Assembly (NCBI GenBank): GCA_947378965.1
Contig: CANCMG010000012.1
Span: 1 to 58,004, forward strand
DNA length: 58,004 nt
Direction of reading: 5' to 3'
Source: Alcaligenaceae bacterium
Lineage (GTDB): Bacteria > Pseudomonadota > Gammaproteobacteria > Burkholderiales > Burkholderiaceae_B
Shown: positions 1-9,048 of the stretch, piece by piece
Numbering within the stretch: the first letter of the stretch is position 1
How the letters are laid out: each line of letters starts with the position of its first letter
Notes under the pieces: generated by a model
Databases searched by the model: none
Told to the model about the DNA's origin: nothing
What the model saw: the letters and a program-made list of their open reading frames with translations, nothing else
Program-made: the position numbers and the translations under genes

Positions 1-1016
1 CCAATGCCACCGTGAATTGACTGCGAGTTGCGACAGACCGCAGGGCACTTGTCATTACAAAATGCTTTGGCTTGCGACACTTCAACCTGCGCAGGCATAC
101 CGTTGTCCATTTTCCACAGTGCTTCGTAAGCAAGCAACTCGCCACCATCGATCGAGATAATCATGTCGGCACACGTATGTTGAATCGACTGAAAGGCACC
201 GATTGGCTGACCAAAGGCTTCACGAAACTTTGAGTGATCAATCGCCATCTCTGCATCAATACGTGTGGCACCCAGAATTTGGGTGCATAACAGGACGGTC
301 GCAAGATCAAGCAAGTCTTGCATGATGGGCCAACCTTGATTCAGGCTGCCCAGCATATTTGCTTTCGGTACACGCACTTTCTCAAAGATGACTTCGCACT
401 GTTGGTCTTTTGCCAAGGTGCGCAGTCTGGCATGAGAGATTCCGGTGGCAGTCGAATCGATCAAAAATAGTGAGAGGCCAGCGCTGCTTGCAGAGGACGG
501 TGCAGTGCGGCAAGCCACCAAAATCTGATTGGATGCAGCAAAGTTATCCACAAAGAGTTTTTTGCCGGTGATCACAAAGTGATCGCCATCCGCCACGGCA
601 GTCGTGTTGACGGTTTCAGGTAAAAATCGTGGATCTTGCTCAGAGAAGGCCCAGGTCAAAATCGTTTTGCCCTCTGAAACGCCTGGCAAAACGCTTTGGC
701 ATTGCGCCTTGGTGCCTGCTTTCTGAATCGTGAGTGAGGTCACCGCCGTGCTATGTAACGGAATCGGCGCCATGGCGCGTCCGACCTCTTGCATCACCAG
801 GCCCAGATAGGTGAGTGGTAAGGCTTGACCACCATACTCTTCGGCCAGGCACATCCCAGTCCAGCCCATCTCGGTGCATTTGGCCCACAGCTCAGGCGGA
901 TGCCCGATCGGGTCTTCTTCCATTTGACGCACCAAGGTGGTCGAGCATTCTCCTTCGAGAAACTCGCGTGCGCTTGACGCCACTAACTGTTCTTCATCGT
1001 TTAAAAGCACGTCCAT
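1..1016 (-). CDS. Acyl-CoA dehydrogenase, C-terminus cut by window edge
   Basis: Flavoprotein of the acyl-CoA dehydrogenase family, which would make a trans-2 double bond in a CoA thioester and pass electrons to ETF. Reading down from the ATG at 1016, 338 codons are visible and no stop is reached. The N-terminal helical part carries EEYGG, and near the cut the frame reads SIHGGIG, the glycine-rich stretch of the C-terminal helical domain. It starts 62 bp after the stop of the next acyl-CoA dehydrogenase, so the two are probably one transcript. Such pairs are known in side-chain and branched acyl-CoA oxidation, sometimes as heteromers. The substrate cannot be told from sequence. Confidence 0.9.
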   Translation of the reverse strand, partial: MDVLLNDEEQLVASSAREFLEGECSTTLVRQMEEDPIGHPPELWAKCTEMGWTGMCLAEEYGGQALPLTYLGLVMQEVGRAMAPIPLHSTAVTSLTIQKAGTKAQCQSVLPGVSEGKTILTWAFSEQDPRFLPETVNTTAVADGDHFVITGKKLFVDNFAASNQILVACRTAPSSASSAGLSLFLIDSTATGISHARLRTLAKDQQCEVIFEKVRVPKANMLGSLNQGWPIMQDLLDLATVLLCTQILGATRIDAEMAIDHSKFREAFGQPIGAFQSIQHTCADMIISIDGGELLAYEALWKMDNGMPAQVEVSQAKAFCNDKCPAVCRNSQSIHGGI

Positions 1017-1078
1017 CTTATTTCCTATTAATCTTTCAATGACCGACGAGTTGAGCTCTGTCGCATGTTCGCCTGTCG

Positions 1079-2338
1079 CTATTTAGCAGCCGCTTTCGCG
1101 CGTCGCATCGAAGGCATCTCAAGCCCACGCTTGGCCACCTGATCACGCATGATCTGCACGCTGCCGTGATTGATACCCGATTGAAAGGCACCCATCGTGT
1201 TGTGCGCGAAGACGCCTTTTTCAACCGCGTGCGGCGAGCCATTGAGCAGTTGGCCATACGACCCTAACATTTGGGTAATCGCCTCAGTGGTTCTGACACC
1301 GTGCTCTGGAGACCAGACTTTTTCAGCCGAACCTTCGTAGGTGAAGTTGCCACCACGCTCAACGATGGACATGCTGCGCATGGTCATCAAACGACAGACT
1401 TGCGCCTCAATCCATAACTCGGCAATCTTGTCACGAATGGCTGGATTGTCTTTGGGCGCATAGCCGCCAAAGTCATTGGCCTTGACCCAGTTCACAATAT
1501 CTTCGTCGCGGCGCACAGAGCGCAAGTACCGAGCCGCACCAACGCGGTCAAGGTTGAGGCCCATTGAGCCGACACGCCAGCCTTGATTCTCGCGACCTAA
1601 CAAGCATGACTCGTGAATGCGAACATTTTCAAAGAACACTTCGTTTGTGCGTGCGTCGCCATACGTGGTGCCGCGTGGTGCACGCGGATTGTTTTGAATC
1701 GTCCAAAGTGGGCGTACCGTTAAACCGGGCGTATCCATCGGAAAAAGAAAAATCGAAATGCCGTCATGGCGACTCGCCTCGGGATCCGTGCGGGCCATCA
1801 AATACATGTGGGTCGCATGATGCGCAGACGTCGTGTACATTTTTTGACCGTTGATGACGAAGTGATCGCCGTCACGGATGGCTCGGCAGCGTAGCGCCGC
1901 CAAGTCAGCGCCTGCATGTGGCTCGGTAAAGCCAAGTGCGAAAGAGTATTCCATCTTGATCAGCTTTGGCAGATAGTGTTGCTTCTGCTGTTCGGTACCC
2001 ACCGCCATGATGGCGGGCGCGCCGCTGCCGACCAAGCTGATCGGTAAGCCGGCTCGTTGAAATTCTTCTTCAATAATGTTTTGACTGACCCGATCGCCGT
2101 CTGCGCCGCCGTACTCTTTTGGGTAGCTATAGCCAAGCCAGCCGCGTTCGTCGATCTGTTGATAAAGCGCGGTGACTAAAGGGCCGCGTTTGCTAGATAG
2201 GCGCTCGCCTTTACCAGCCTCATGCGCCTCTTCGGTGGCATCAAGTTCTGCATACACCTCTGGTGTCATGTGCGTATGAATAAAATCAAGCACATCGCGA
2301 CGCAACTGTGTCTGTTCTTTGGTATGACCGAAATCCAT
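1079..2338 (-). CDS. Acyl-CoA dehydrogenase
   Basis: A 419-residue acyl-CoA dehydrogenase. Visible family signatures are KEYGGADGD in the N-terminal helical domain and ALGFTEPHAGAD at the start of the middle beta domain. An in-frame ATG lies further up at 2380, but the ATG at 2338 is preferred because GGGAGAG precedes it at good spacing and the protein then begins MDFGHTKEQ, as homologues usually do. It lies upstream of the second dehydrogenase at 1-1016. With 2339-2727 it is divergent from receptor 1 and the FAH-type hydrolase. Its substrate is unknown; a short or branched acyl-CoA is a guess. Confidence 0.92.
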   Translation of the reverse strand: MDFGHTKEQTQLRRDVLDFIHTHMTPEVYAELDATEEAHEAGKGERLSSKRGPLVTALYQQIDERGWLGYSYPKEYGGADGDRVSQNIIEEEFQRAGLPISLVGSGAPAIMAVGTEQQKQHYLPKLIKMEYSFALGFTEPHAGADLAALRCRAIRDGDHFVINGQKMYTTSAHHATHMYLMARTDPEASRHDGISIFLFPMDTPGLTVRPLWTIQNNPRAPRGTTYGDARTNEVFFENVRIHESCLLGRENQGWRVGSMGLNLDRVGAARYLRSVRRDEDIVNWVKANDFGGYAPKDNPAIRDKIAELWIEAQVCRLMTMRSMSIVERGGNFTYEGSAEKVWSPEHGVRTTEAITQMLGSYGQLLNGSPHAVEKGVFAHNTMGAFQSGINHGSVQIMRDQVAKRGLEMPSMRRAKAAAK

Positions 2339-2420
2339 CTGAATACTCTCCCAATACATCATGTACGTCAGTACGCACACTTAAGTTCGTTGTACTCTAG
2401 CCCTAGAACATTGCAGCTAA

Positions 2421-2540
2421 AGGCGATTTGAAGGTGTGGCGGTAGCCGAGGATGGCCGCATTTGCTGCATGTGCACAATGATTAATCTGCAAAGATTCGG
2501 CAAGAACTTGATCGATCAATTGGCAGATACCAAGCGTTAG
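2421..2540 (+). pseudogene. Possible remnant of an SMP-30/gluconolactonase-like gene
   Basis: Between stops at 2418 and 2538 one plus-strand frame reads FEGVAVAEDGRICCMCTMIN and then some 15 further residues. The start resembles the EG(V/L)AVxxDGRICVATLxNGG strand of SMP-30/gluconolactonase/LRE proteins. No start codon or upstream domain is present, so if real it is only a stub. The match is short and from memory of the family, so this is weak. Confidence 0.22.
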
Positions 2541-2727
2541 ACCGCTTCGAAATGCAACTTCAGCTTTGTCTCAAACCACTTATTTTTAAACACTATTTGT
2601 ATAGGATTTATCCTAGCATAAAGGCCAAGGCTCGGCACCTCATTTCTATCCGTCATGTGGACACGCGAGTGGCGCATCACGCGCTACCGATGAGAGTAGA
2701 CTTATCCATTCAAAAAGAGGACAACGT
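2541..2727. other. Rest of the 389-bp divergent spacer
   Basis: The 2339-2727 spacer between divergent genes holds the possible gene stub at 2421-2540 and the palindrome at 2602-2615. The remaining sequence is AT-rich around 2575-2625, as expected for promoters, but I could not fix a convincing -35/-10 pair. A GAGGAC ribosome site lies just before 2728. Confidence 0.4.
2602..2615. promoter_or_regulatory. 14-bp palindrome, candidate operator
   Basis: TAGGAT-TT-ATCCTA is a perfect inverted repeat with 6-bp arms, 112 bp upstream of receptor 1 and in the divergent spacer with the acyl-CoA dehydrogenases. It could be a regulator site; no regulator gene lies adjacent. Confidence 0.3.
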
Positions 2728-3726
2728 ATGTTGCGAGAGACTAGAACCAACGTATTCAGGTGTGGAACGCTCTTCGTGTTGGGATTGTTATCTCTCAGCG
2801 CCTTCGGGCAATCGGTCTATCCAAATCGAACTATTCGGATGATCTCGGGGTACGCCACCGGAGGCACCACCACAGTCGTCGCGAGGCTGGTCGCACAAAA
2901 ACTGACCGAAGCCTGGGGCGAACAGGTGGTGATCGACAACCGCCCCGGAGCCGGAACCATGATTGGCACCGATATTCTTGCAAAATCAACGCCAGATGGT
3001 TACAGCATTATGTTGTCAGGTAGCAGTCACGTGTTGGCGCCCTTGATGCTAAAGGCCCCGTATGACCCGCTTAAGGATTTTGCGCCTGTCGCTACGATCG
3101 CGACGACCGAACTGGTGTTGGTGGTGCATCCGTCTGTTCCCGCGACAACCTACCAAGAGCTCATTGCTTACGCACGCTCTAAGCCGGGGCAATTGAACTA
3201 TGCGACCCCAGCGGCGGGGGGTGAGCAGCACCTCGTGACAGAACTGTTCAATTTGGCTGCGGGGATACAAACCCAACATGTGGCCTACAAGGGCTCGAGC
3301 CAAGCATTGATGGCACTGTTAGGAGGCGAAATCCAGCTATTTTTTGCAACGCCCGTGACCGCAACGCCACATATTCAGGCGGGTAAAGTCAGGGCGATTG
3401 CGATTACCGGAGAAAAACGGCTAGTGACTCTACCCTCCGTTCCAACGTTTTCTGAATCTGGTTTGTCGGGCTTCTATGAACAAAAACGTATGCCCTACGG
3501 CATTTTGGCGCCGGCCGGGACACCACAGCCCATCATTGATAAGCTTGCGCACGTGATTTCAACGTTTGTTGCGCAGCCTGATTTTCAAGCGATGTTGATT
3601 CAGCAAGGCTTGGTGCCACACATCACGACGCCAAAGCAGTATGCTGATCTGTTGGCAGAGGGTCTGGCAAGCAATGCGGCAATCCTGAGTACTCTTAGAA
3701 AAGCTAATATCAGATTTGAAAACTAG
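2728..3726 (+). CDS. Bug-family (TctC) periplasmic receptor 1
   Basis: A 332-residue extracytoplasmic binding protein of the tripartite tricarboxylate (TTT) family. A signal peptide ends near SAFGQS (about residue 28) and the mature part begins VYPNRTIRM. The KPGAG-type loop (RPGAGTMIG) and TPDGYSIM are present. The usual PPGGxxDxxAR loop reads ATGGTTTVVAR, so the conserved Asp is missing. The ligand is probably an organic acid but cannot be named. The FAH-family hydrolase follows 94 bp downstream, so the two may act on one compound. The last codons and stop form the first unit of a tandem repeat that continues into the spacer. Confidence 0.92.
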   Translation: MLRETRTNVFRCGTLFVLGLLSLSAFGQSVYPNRTIRMISGYATGGTTTVVARLVAQKLTEAWGEQVVIDNRPGAGTMIGTDILAKSTPDGYSIMLSGSSHVLAPLMLKAPYDPLKDFAPVATIATTELVLVVHPSVPATTYQELIAYARSKPGQLNYATPAAGGEQHLVTELFNLAAGIQTQHVAYKGSSQALMALLGGEIQLFFATPVTATPHIQAGKVRAIAITGEKRLVTLPSVPTFSESGLSGFYEQKRMPYGILAPAGTPQPIIDKLAHVISTFVAQPDFQAMLIQQGLVPHITTPKQYADLLAEGLASNAAILSTLRKANIRFEN

Positions 3727-3800
3727 TATCAGATTCGAACGTTAATATCAAATTCGAAAACGGATATCAGATCCGAACGCTAATATCAAATTCAATAATT
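3703..3800 (+). repeat. Imperfect tandem repeat spanning the stop codon of receptor 1
   Basis: Five units of 17-21 bp built on (t)aatatcaaattcgaaaacg, or two and a half units of about 39 bp. The first unit is coding and specifies ANIRFEN followed by the stop; the others lie in the spacer before the FAH-type gene. Units differ by single-base changes, so the expansion is not fresh. Confidence 0.9.
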
Positions 3801-3820
3801 AAACCCGGAGGCACTGCAAC

Positions 3821-4750
3821 ATGAAGATTTTATTTTTTAATGATTTCAAACTAGGCATCCTGAAAGGCGACCAGGTAGTGGATGTGTCTGCCGTCGTGGC
3901 TGACATCCCACACCTAGGCCCCCATGATCTGATCAATGGTTTGATCGAACGCTTTGACGCTTATCGCCCTAAGATCGAAGAGGCAGTTCGCAACGGTACG
4001 GGTGTGCCAGTGAGTTCGGTGCGTATTCGTCCTCCACTGCCTAAGCCGGGCAATATCGACTGCATGGCCGTTAACTACATGGAAGACGGTACGCGTACTT
4101 CACCCGCGCCTATTAATGCCTTTCAAAAAGCGCCCGGTGCGATTATTGGTCACGGCGACACGATGGTGCTACCCGATGTGGCGGCCAGTGTATTTGAAGG
4201 TGAGGCCGAGATCGCGTTGGTCATTGGCAAGCGCGCAACCAATGTCGCGGCTAAAGATGCGATGAATTATGTCTTTGGCTATGTCAACTTTATTGACGGC
4301 TCAGCGCGTGGCTTAGGCCCAGAAGGCAACGTATTTTTTCAAATGAAATCGCGTGACACGTTTGCACCAATCGGCCCTTACATTGTGACGGCCGACGAGA
4401 TCCCAAATCCACAAAAACTACAGATTCGCCTATGGAATAACGGCAAATTGATGCAGGACTTCAACACCGATGATATGGCGCACAACATCCCGCGTTGCAT
4501 TGAGTGGGTGAGTTCGATTCATACCCTCGAGCCAGGCGATATCGTGGCAACAGGCACAAATCATCGGGGCTTAAACGCATTTCTTGACGGCGACAAGATC
4601 GAGCTTGAGTGCGAAGGTTTGGGTCGCTTAGCGTTCAATATTCGCGACGACTTAAAGCGCACCTGGGGTCGTCAAACACGACTCGAGCACGCTGAGGCAA
4701 AGTTGCCAGGTGTGCACACGCCACAGTTGACGGGTAAGTACAAAAAGTAA
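3821..4750 (+). CDS. Fumarylacetoacetate hydrolase (FAH) family protein
   Basis: A 309-residue enzyme of the FAH fold, which covers hydrolases, decarboxylases and isomerases of oxo-acids with a divalent metal. Residues 1-75 form the small N-terminal domain. The catalytic part shows FEGEAEIALVIGK (acidic metal ligands), GYVNFIDGSARG and SRDTFAPIGP, then ATGTNHRGLN where many members have ATGTPxGVG. This suggests a substrate different from fumarylacetoacetate. GGAGG precedes the ATG. It follows receptor 1 and ends just before a strong bidirectional terminator, so these two genes form a short unit. Confidence 0.9.
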   Translation: MKILFFNDFKLGILKGDQVVDVSAVVADIPHLGPHDLINGLIERFDAYRPKIEEAVRNGTGVPVSSVRIRPPLPKPGNIDCMAVNYMEDGTRTSPAPINAFQKAPGAIIGHGDTMVLPDVAASVFEGEAEIALVIGKRATNVAAKDAMNYVFGYVNFIDGSARGLGPEGNVFFQMKSRDTFAPIGPYIVTADEIPNPQKLQIRLWNNGKLMQDFNTDDMAHNIPRCIEWVSSIHTLEPGDIVATGTNHRGLNAFLDGDKIELECEGLGRLAFNIRDDLKRTWGRQTRLEHAEAKLPGVHTPQLTGKYKK

Positions 4751-4764
4751 TCAGAGTTAAAGTC

Positions 4765-4804
4765 AAAAAAATACGCCTCAGTTCAAATTGAGGCGTATTT
4801 TTTT
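4765..4804. terminator. Bidirectional rho-independent terminator
   Basis: A stem of ATACGCCTCA and TGAGGCGTAT with an 8-base loop, flanked by six A's on one side and six T's on the other. It can stop transcription from the FAH-type gene (plus) and from the flavoprotein gene (minus) that converges on it. Confidence 0.9.
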
Positions 4805-4897
4805 CTTAGGTAAACATTAACCAACGCTGTGCGTTTGCTCAGACAGTCCCAGGCTGTTCGCGCATAGGAGCCCATGATGCGAACAAGGTGCGTAAGT

Positions 4898-6379
4898 TTA
4901 AGCGAGCGACGTCTCAGCCACCGCATTGCGCGCAGCGATTCGCCCAAACGCAAAACATTCACCAATATTACCTGTGCCTTGATACAGATAGCTGTACATC
5001 GAGCCCATCTCACCCGCGCTGTAAAGACGTGGGATTGGTGTGCCATCAGGCCGCACGATTTGAGCGTGTTTGTTACGCCGCGGCCCGCCTTGGGTGTTGA
5101 GCATTGAAGGTGACAATTCGACGGCGTAATAGGGGCCCGAGTCGAACGGTGCGAGCATCTTGGTGCGCCCGAAATCGCTATCTGAACCTGCGGCACACTG
5201 TGCGTTCCAGCGCGCCACGGTTTGGTCCAAACTGCCGGCCGGCAGCTTCAATAAGCTTGCAAGTGCTGCGAGCGTCGGCGCCGATTTGATCCAACCCTTG
5301 GCGAGCTCAGCCCGATTGTCTTTGCTCCAGGCATAGCCGCTCATGATTTGCGTCCAGCCATGTGTGGGCTTGCCGTCGTAAATCGGCCCACCATCGAGCA
5401 TGGTTTGATCAAAAATCATATGCATCGGACAAGGCGTACGCAGGGCTTGCCACTTGCCATTCTGTTCGACCTTGCCGTGCCGAGTTTTATATTTTTCATC
5501 GGTAAATCGTTTGCCGTCGGGGCCTACCACCACCGAGCCACCCGCAGGTTCATGCGAAAAATGTAGCGCCATCATCGAGAAGGTGGTGGGGTAGTCGGCC
5601 ACCTTAAGCGCCATCGACGGGCCGGCAAAGTTATTCATGTGCCATAAGTCGGCACCGACTTCCATCGCCATGCGGATCCCGTCACCTTCGTTAAACGGGC
5701 TGCCTGAGGTGTAGCAGTAAGGCAGACCGCTCAGATAATTGCGGATCATCTCTTGATTGTTTTCAAAGCCACCGCAAGTGAGTACGACTGCCTTATTGGC
5801 TTTGATGTTGATGGGCTTACCGTTTTGCAATGCGACCACACCCACAATCTCTTGGGTCATTGGATCTTGTATCAAGCGTTGGCCTGGACAGTCAGAACGA
5901 ATGTCAATGGGGCGCGCACGCACCGCTTGCTCAAGCATCTCCCAGGTCTTTGAATAGCCCAGAATATCGCCATGGTGGTACTTATGTACACATTCAGCGC
6001 CTGGCAAATCCGGAAACTCAATCCCTGCTGGCTGAAACTGATGCTCTTGTGGGTCACCGCCAATTGAGGTGAGCCATTCGTTATTTTTGCCCATTTCATC
6101 GGCCCAGACCGCAACCATGTCTTGAGGGACTTTATAGGGGCCGGCGAGCGCATTGAAGTACGTGATCGCAGCTTCAGTCGACGAGGTATTCAGATAGCCT
6201 TGCGCTGCCACACGCGTATTGCCCCCCTCTTGTCCTGCAGGGGCTTTATCAAGCAAGATCACCGAGGCGCCCGCCTCGACTGCGGTGATGGCAGTGGCCG
6301 CACCCGCGCCGCCAAAACCTACAACTACAACATCTGCGACCGCATCCCACTGGGTAGGTAAGGTATGTCTTTGACTCAT
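4898..6379 (-). CDS. FAD-dependent oxidoreductase (fumarate reductase/KstD-like flavoprotein)
   Basis: A 493-residue soluble flavoprotein of the FAD_binding_2 family (fumarate reductase flavoprotein subunits, 3-ketosteroid dehydrogenases, TcuA-like tricarballylate dehydrogenase). The N-terminal dinucleotide fold reads VVVVGFGGAGAATA (from about residue 18) followed by an acidic beta-2 end. The C-terminal FAD segment carries YSAGEMGSMYSYLYQGTGN. There is no signal peptide or heme motif, so it is not a flavocytochrome c. It is the last gene of tctB-tctA-receptor 2 on this strand, so it probably oxidises or reduces the imported acid. TcuA-like activity is possible but unproven. Confidence 0.88.
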   Translation of the reverse strand: MSQRHTLPTQWDAVADVVVVGFGGAGAATAITAVEAGASVILLDKAPAGQEGGNTRVAAQGYLNTSSTEAAITYFNALAGPYKVPQDMVAVWADEMGKNNEWLTSIGGDPQEHQFQPAGIEFPDLPGAECVHKYHHGDILGYSKTWEMLEQAVRARPIDIRSDCPGQRLIQDPMTQEIVGVVALQNGKPINIKANKAVVLTCGGFENNQEMIRNYLSGLPYCYTSGSPFNEGDGIRMAMEVGADLWHMNNFAGPSMALKVADYPTTFSMMALHFSHEPAGGSVVVGPDGKRFTDEKYKTRHGKVEQNGKWQALRTPCPMHMIFDQTMLDGGPIYDGKPTHGWTQIMSGYAWSKDNRAELAKGWIKSAPTLAALASLLKLPAGSLDQTVARWNAQCAAGSDSDFGRTKMLAPFDSGPYYAVELSPSMLNTQGGPRRNKHAQIVRPDGTPIPRLYSAGEMGSMYSYLYQGTGNIGECFAFGRIAARNAVAETSLA

Positions 6380-6390
6380 CTTTTTTCCAA

Positions 6391-6430
6391 TTGTTCGATT
6401 GCGTACTTGTTCGATTGCTCAGTTCGATTC
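6391..6430. repeat. 16-bp direct repeat upstream of the flavoprotein gene
   Basis: ttgttcgattgcgtac and ttgttcgattgctcag in tandem, with a third partial ttcgattcg. They lie in the 117-bp spacer between receptor 2 and the flavoprotein gene, 12 bp before the latter's start. Confidence 0.8.
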
Positions 6431-6496
6431 GTCTGACGGCTGCAACAGACCTTGGCGTTTGCTGAGGTCAACAGAATCATGTTGTTTGCTCGTTCA

Positions 6497-7468
6497 TTAC
6501 TTCAACAGCCCGACCTCTTTAAAATACTGTGTGTACCATTCAATCTCAGCCGGAAACTTACTGCCCACCGTGGCGCCATCTTCGTACGCATAGGGCAAGT
6601 TGTATTTGACGAGCAGTTGTTTAAATTCTGACGATTCAGCGACCTGCTTGAGCGCCGCCTCTAAGCTCGCTGCGATAGCGTCAGGCAAACCGGCGGGTGC
6701 CACGACGATCATCCCGCTCGGTGGATTGGTGGGCGGGCAGCCGATATCTTTCATCACTGGGATGTCTGGTCGATTTGGGTCGCGCGCATCAACGTGAAAG
6801 GTGACTAGCTCACGAAACTGTCCCTGTTCGACCAAAGGGATGTGCGATCCAGAGCCTGCAACAAAATCCACGTGTTTACCCATCAAGGCAGTGTTAGCGG
6901 TTGACCCACCTTTGGTCGGCATGTGCTTAAACACAAGGCCCTTGCAGCGTCCAAACGATTCGACGCCGATTTGTTGTTGGGTATGTGGCCCACTTGACGA
7001 ATAGGTCAACCCAGGATTCTTCTTGGCGTACTCAACAAACTGATCAACCGTTTTGATAGGCGAATCGGCGTTGACGACAAGTCCGCCAATGTAATAGCTG
7101 AATTGCATCAGTGGGCGAAAGCTCTGGGCGTTATAGGCCAGTTTGACCAGTAGTGGTCGCATGGTGATGGAGCCGACCGACGTGACGAGCAAGGTGTAAC
7201 CATCGGGTTTTTTGCTTGCGAGTAAGCCATTTGCAACGGTGGCGCCGCCGCCACCTTTGTTCTCAATTGCAACGGGTACGCCTAGTATTTTTTCAATGCC
7301 TTGCGCCAAGGCGCGTCCGGTGATGTCGGTCGTGCCACCGGCAGCAAAGGCGATGTACATGGTGATGGGTTTGTCGGGGTACTTTGCATGGGTTGCGCCG
7401 CTTGCGATGACACCACCGCTAAAAAGTGCGCAAAGTGCAGCTAGTTTTAAACGATCACTAAGTTTCAT
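6497..7468 (-). CDS. Bug-family receptor 2, the one next to tctA/tctB
   Basis: A 323-residue TTT receptor with a signal peptide ending near ATHAKYPD. It belongs with receptor 3 to a distinct subgroup: FAAGGTTDITGRAL in the first loop, NKGGGGATVA instead of KPGAGG, GKHVDFVAGSGSHIPLV in the middle, and two cysteines in RCKGL and IGCPP that could form a disulphide. Start supported by GAAAGG before the ATG. It lies 50 bp after tctA, so it is the best candidate for the cognate receptor of the only TctAB pair here. Confidence 0.93.
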   Translation of the reverse strand: MKLSDRLKLAALCALFSGGVIASGATHAKYPDKPITMYIAFAAGGTTDITGRALAQGIEKILGVPVAIENKGGGGATVANGLLASKKPDGYTLLVTSVGSITMRPLLVKLAYNAQSFRPLMQFSYYIGGLVVNADSPIKTVDQFVEYAKKNPGLTYSSSGPHTQQQIGVESFGRCKGLVFKHMPTKGGSTANTALMGKHVDFVAGSGSHIPLVEQGQFRELVTFHVDARDPNRPDIPVMKDIGCPPTNPPSGMIVVAPAGLPDAIAASLEAALKQVAESSEFKQLLVKYNLPYAYEDGATVGSKFPAEIEWYTQYFKEVGLLK

Positions 7469-7486
7469 AGTTTTCCTTTCACTGAA

Positions 7487-7528
7487 TTAGTCCTACTTAG
7501 TCCTACGTATTCTTAGTCCTACGCATTC
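7487..7528. repeat. 16-bp tandem repeat spanning the tctA stop codon
   Basis: Read on the minus strand: GAATGCGTAGGACTAA (7528-7513), GAATACGTAGGACTAA (7512-7497) and a partial GTAGGACTAA (7496-7487). The first copy contains the last codons and the TAG stop of tctA; the others lie in the spacer before receptor 2. Confidence 0.92.
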
Positions 7529-9033
7529 TCGTCGACCGAAGCGACTAACGCATTACGCTTTTTACGGATCGCCGGCAGCACCGCGCTGATCAATAACAGT
7601 AACGAAATGAACAGAAATCCTGCGGCAATTGGGCGACTCACAAAAATCCCCATGCTGCCGCTCGAAATAATTAAAGACTGACGCAGAGAGTCTTCAAGGA
7701 TTGGGCTCAACACGTAGGCCAGAATCAACGGCGCGGGCTCGTAGTCAAACTTGCGCATTAAATAGCCCACAACACCAAAGAACAGCATCAGATAAAGATC
7801 CATCTCGCTGCCATTGATGACGTAGGCACCAATTAGCGCGATAAATAAAATCAGTGGAAACAAGACGGCGTAGCGTACGCGAAGTAAGCGCACCCAAAGC
7901 CCAATCAGCGGCAGGTTTAACACCAGCAACATGGCATTGCCCAAGTACATACTGGTGACGGTTCCCCAGAAGAGCTCGGGATTTTTTTGAATCATCAGTG
8001 GGCCCGGCGTAATGCCATGAATCATTAGCGCGCCTAGCAAAATACCCATGACGGCGTTGGCAGGGATGCCGAGTGTCAGCAGAGGGATGAACGCAGCCTG
8101 TGCCGCGGCATTGTTGGCAGCCTCAGGGCCTGCGACACCGGCGATCGCGCCATGCCCAAATTTTTCAGGGGTTTTTGAAATACGTTTTTCTGTGCCGTAC
8201 GAAATAAACGAGGCAAGCACTGCACCACCACCTGGCAAGATCCCCAACAAAAAGCCTGACAAAGAGCCGCGCATAATCGGGGCGAAAGATTCTTTCCAGT
8301 CTTGTCGGCTTGGGAGTAGGTTTTTGACTTGACTGACGACCACGCCCTGTTTGATGGTTCGCTCAACATTCAACAAAATTTCAGACACGCCAAACAGCCC
8401 CATGGCCAGCGGCGCGATACCGATCCCATCAAGCAGGTCAGACACGCCAAAGGTGAATCTTGGCAGCCCAGTCATGGTGTCAAGACCAACGACGCCAGCA
8501 AGTACACCAACGCCCGCCATCATGAGTGACTTGGCCATCGATTTTTGCGCCAGGTAGGTCAAAATCACCAAACCCATGATCATTAGCGCAAAGTATTCGG
8601 GTGGCCCAAACTTCAAAGCGATTGAAGCAAGCGGTGGCGCGAGCAGCATCAGCCCAATGATGCCGATCGTACCCGCGATAAATGAGCCGAAGGCCGCGAT
8701 ACCCAGCGCCGGGCCAGCACGACCTTGCAGCGCCATTTGGTGGCCGTCTAGCATCGTCACCACCGAGGCCGCTTCGCCAGGTATCCCCACTAAAATTGAG
8801 GTGGTCGACCCCCCGTACTGCGCACCGTAGTAAATGCCGGACAGCATGATAATGGCTGTCACAGGCGAAATGCCAAAGGTGATGGGTAACAAAATCGACA
8901 TTGCGCCAACGGGGCCAATCCCGGGCAATACGCCGATCAGCGTGCCAATCAGTACGCCGATAAAGCAAAAGAAAATATTGTGAGGCTGTAAGGCGACGGC
9001 GAAGCCGGTAATGAGGTTATCTGCTAAGTCCAT
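7519..9033 (-). CDS. tctA: Tripartite tricarboxylate transporter large permease TctA
   Basis: A 504-residue integral membrane protein, the usual size for TctA, the cation-coupled large subunit of TTT carriers. Near the N-terminus it has [17 protein letters not shown], the conserved proline/glycine motif of the first repeat, and [13 protein letters not shown] in the second repeat. Many hydrophobic segments fit about 11-12 membrane helices. It follows tctB by 15 bp and precedes receptor 2 by 50 bp. It is the only tctA in the window although sixteen receptors are present. Confidence 0.96.
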   Translation of the reverse strand: MDLADNLITGFAVALQPHNIFFCFIGVLIGTLIGVLPGIGPVGAMSILLPITFGISPVTAIIMLSGIYYGAQYGGSTTSILVGIPGEAASVVTMLDGHQMALQGRAGPALGIAAFGSFIAGTIGIIGLMLLAPPLASIALKFGPPEYFALMIMGLVILTYLAQKSMAKSLMMAGVGVLAGVVGLDTMTGLPRFTFGVSDLLDGIGIAPLAMGLFGVSEILLNVERTIKQGVVVSQVKNLLPSRQDWKESFAPIMRGSLSGFLLGILPGGGAVLASFISYGTEKRISKTPEKFGHGAIAGVAGPEAANNAAAQAAFIPLLTLGIPANAVMGILLGALMIHGITPGPLMIQKNPELFWGTVTSMYLGNAMLLVLNLPLIGLWVRLLRVRYAVLFPLILFIALIGAYVINGSEMDLYLMLFFGVVGYLMRKFDYEPAPLILAYVLSPILEDSLRQSLIISSGSMGIFVSRPIAAGFLFISLLLLISAVLPAIRKKRNALVASVDENA

Positions 9034-9048
9034 AGGGAGTCGCGCGCC

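Noticed and set aside
2520-2537. Sigma-54-like TTGGCAGATACCAAGCG before receptor 1
   Set aside because: Spacing fits but the -12 part is AAGC, not TTGC, and context gives no nitrogen or C4-acid regulator link.
8480-8968. 162-codon minus-strand frame inside tctA
   Set aside because: Out of frame within the well-supported tctA, with Trp/Arg/His-rich composition typical of a shadow frame.
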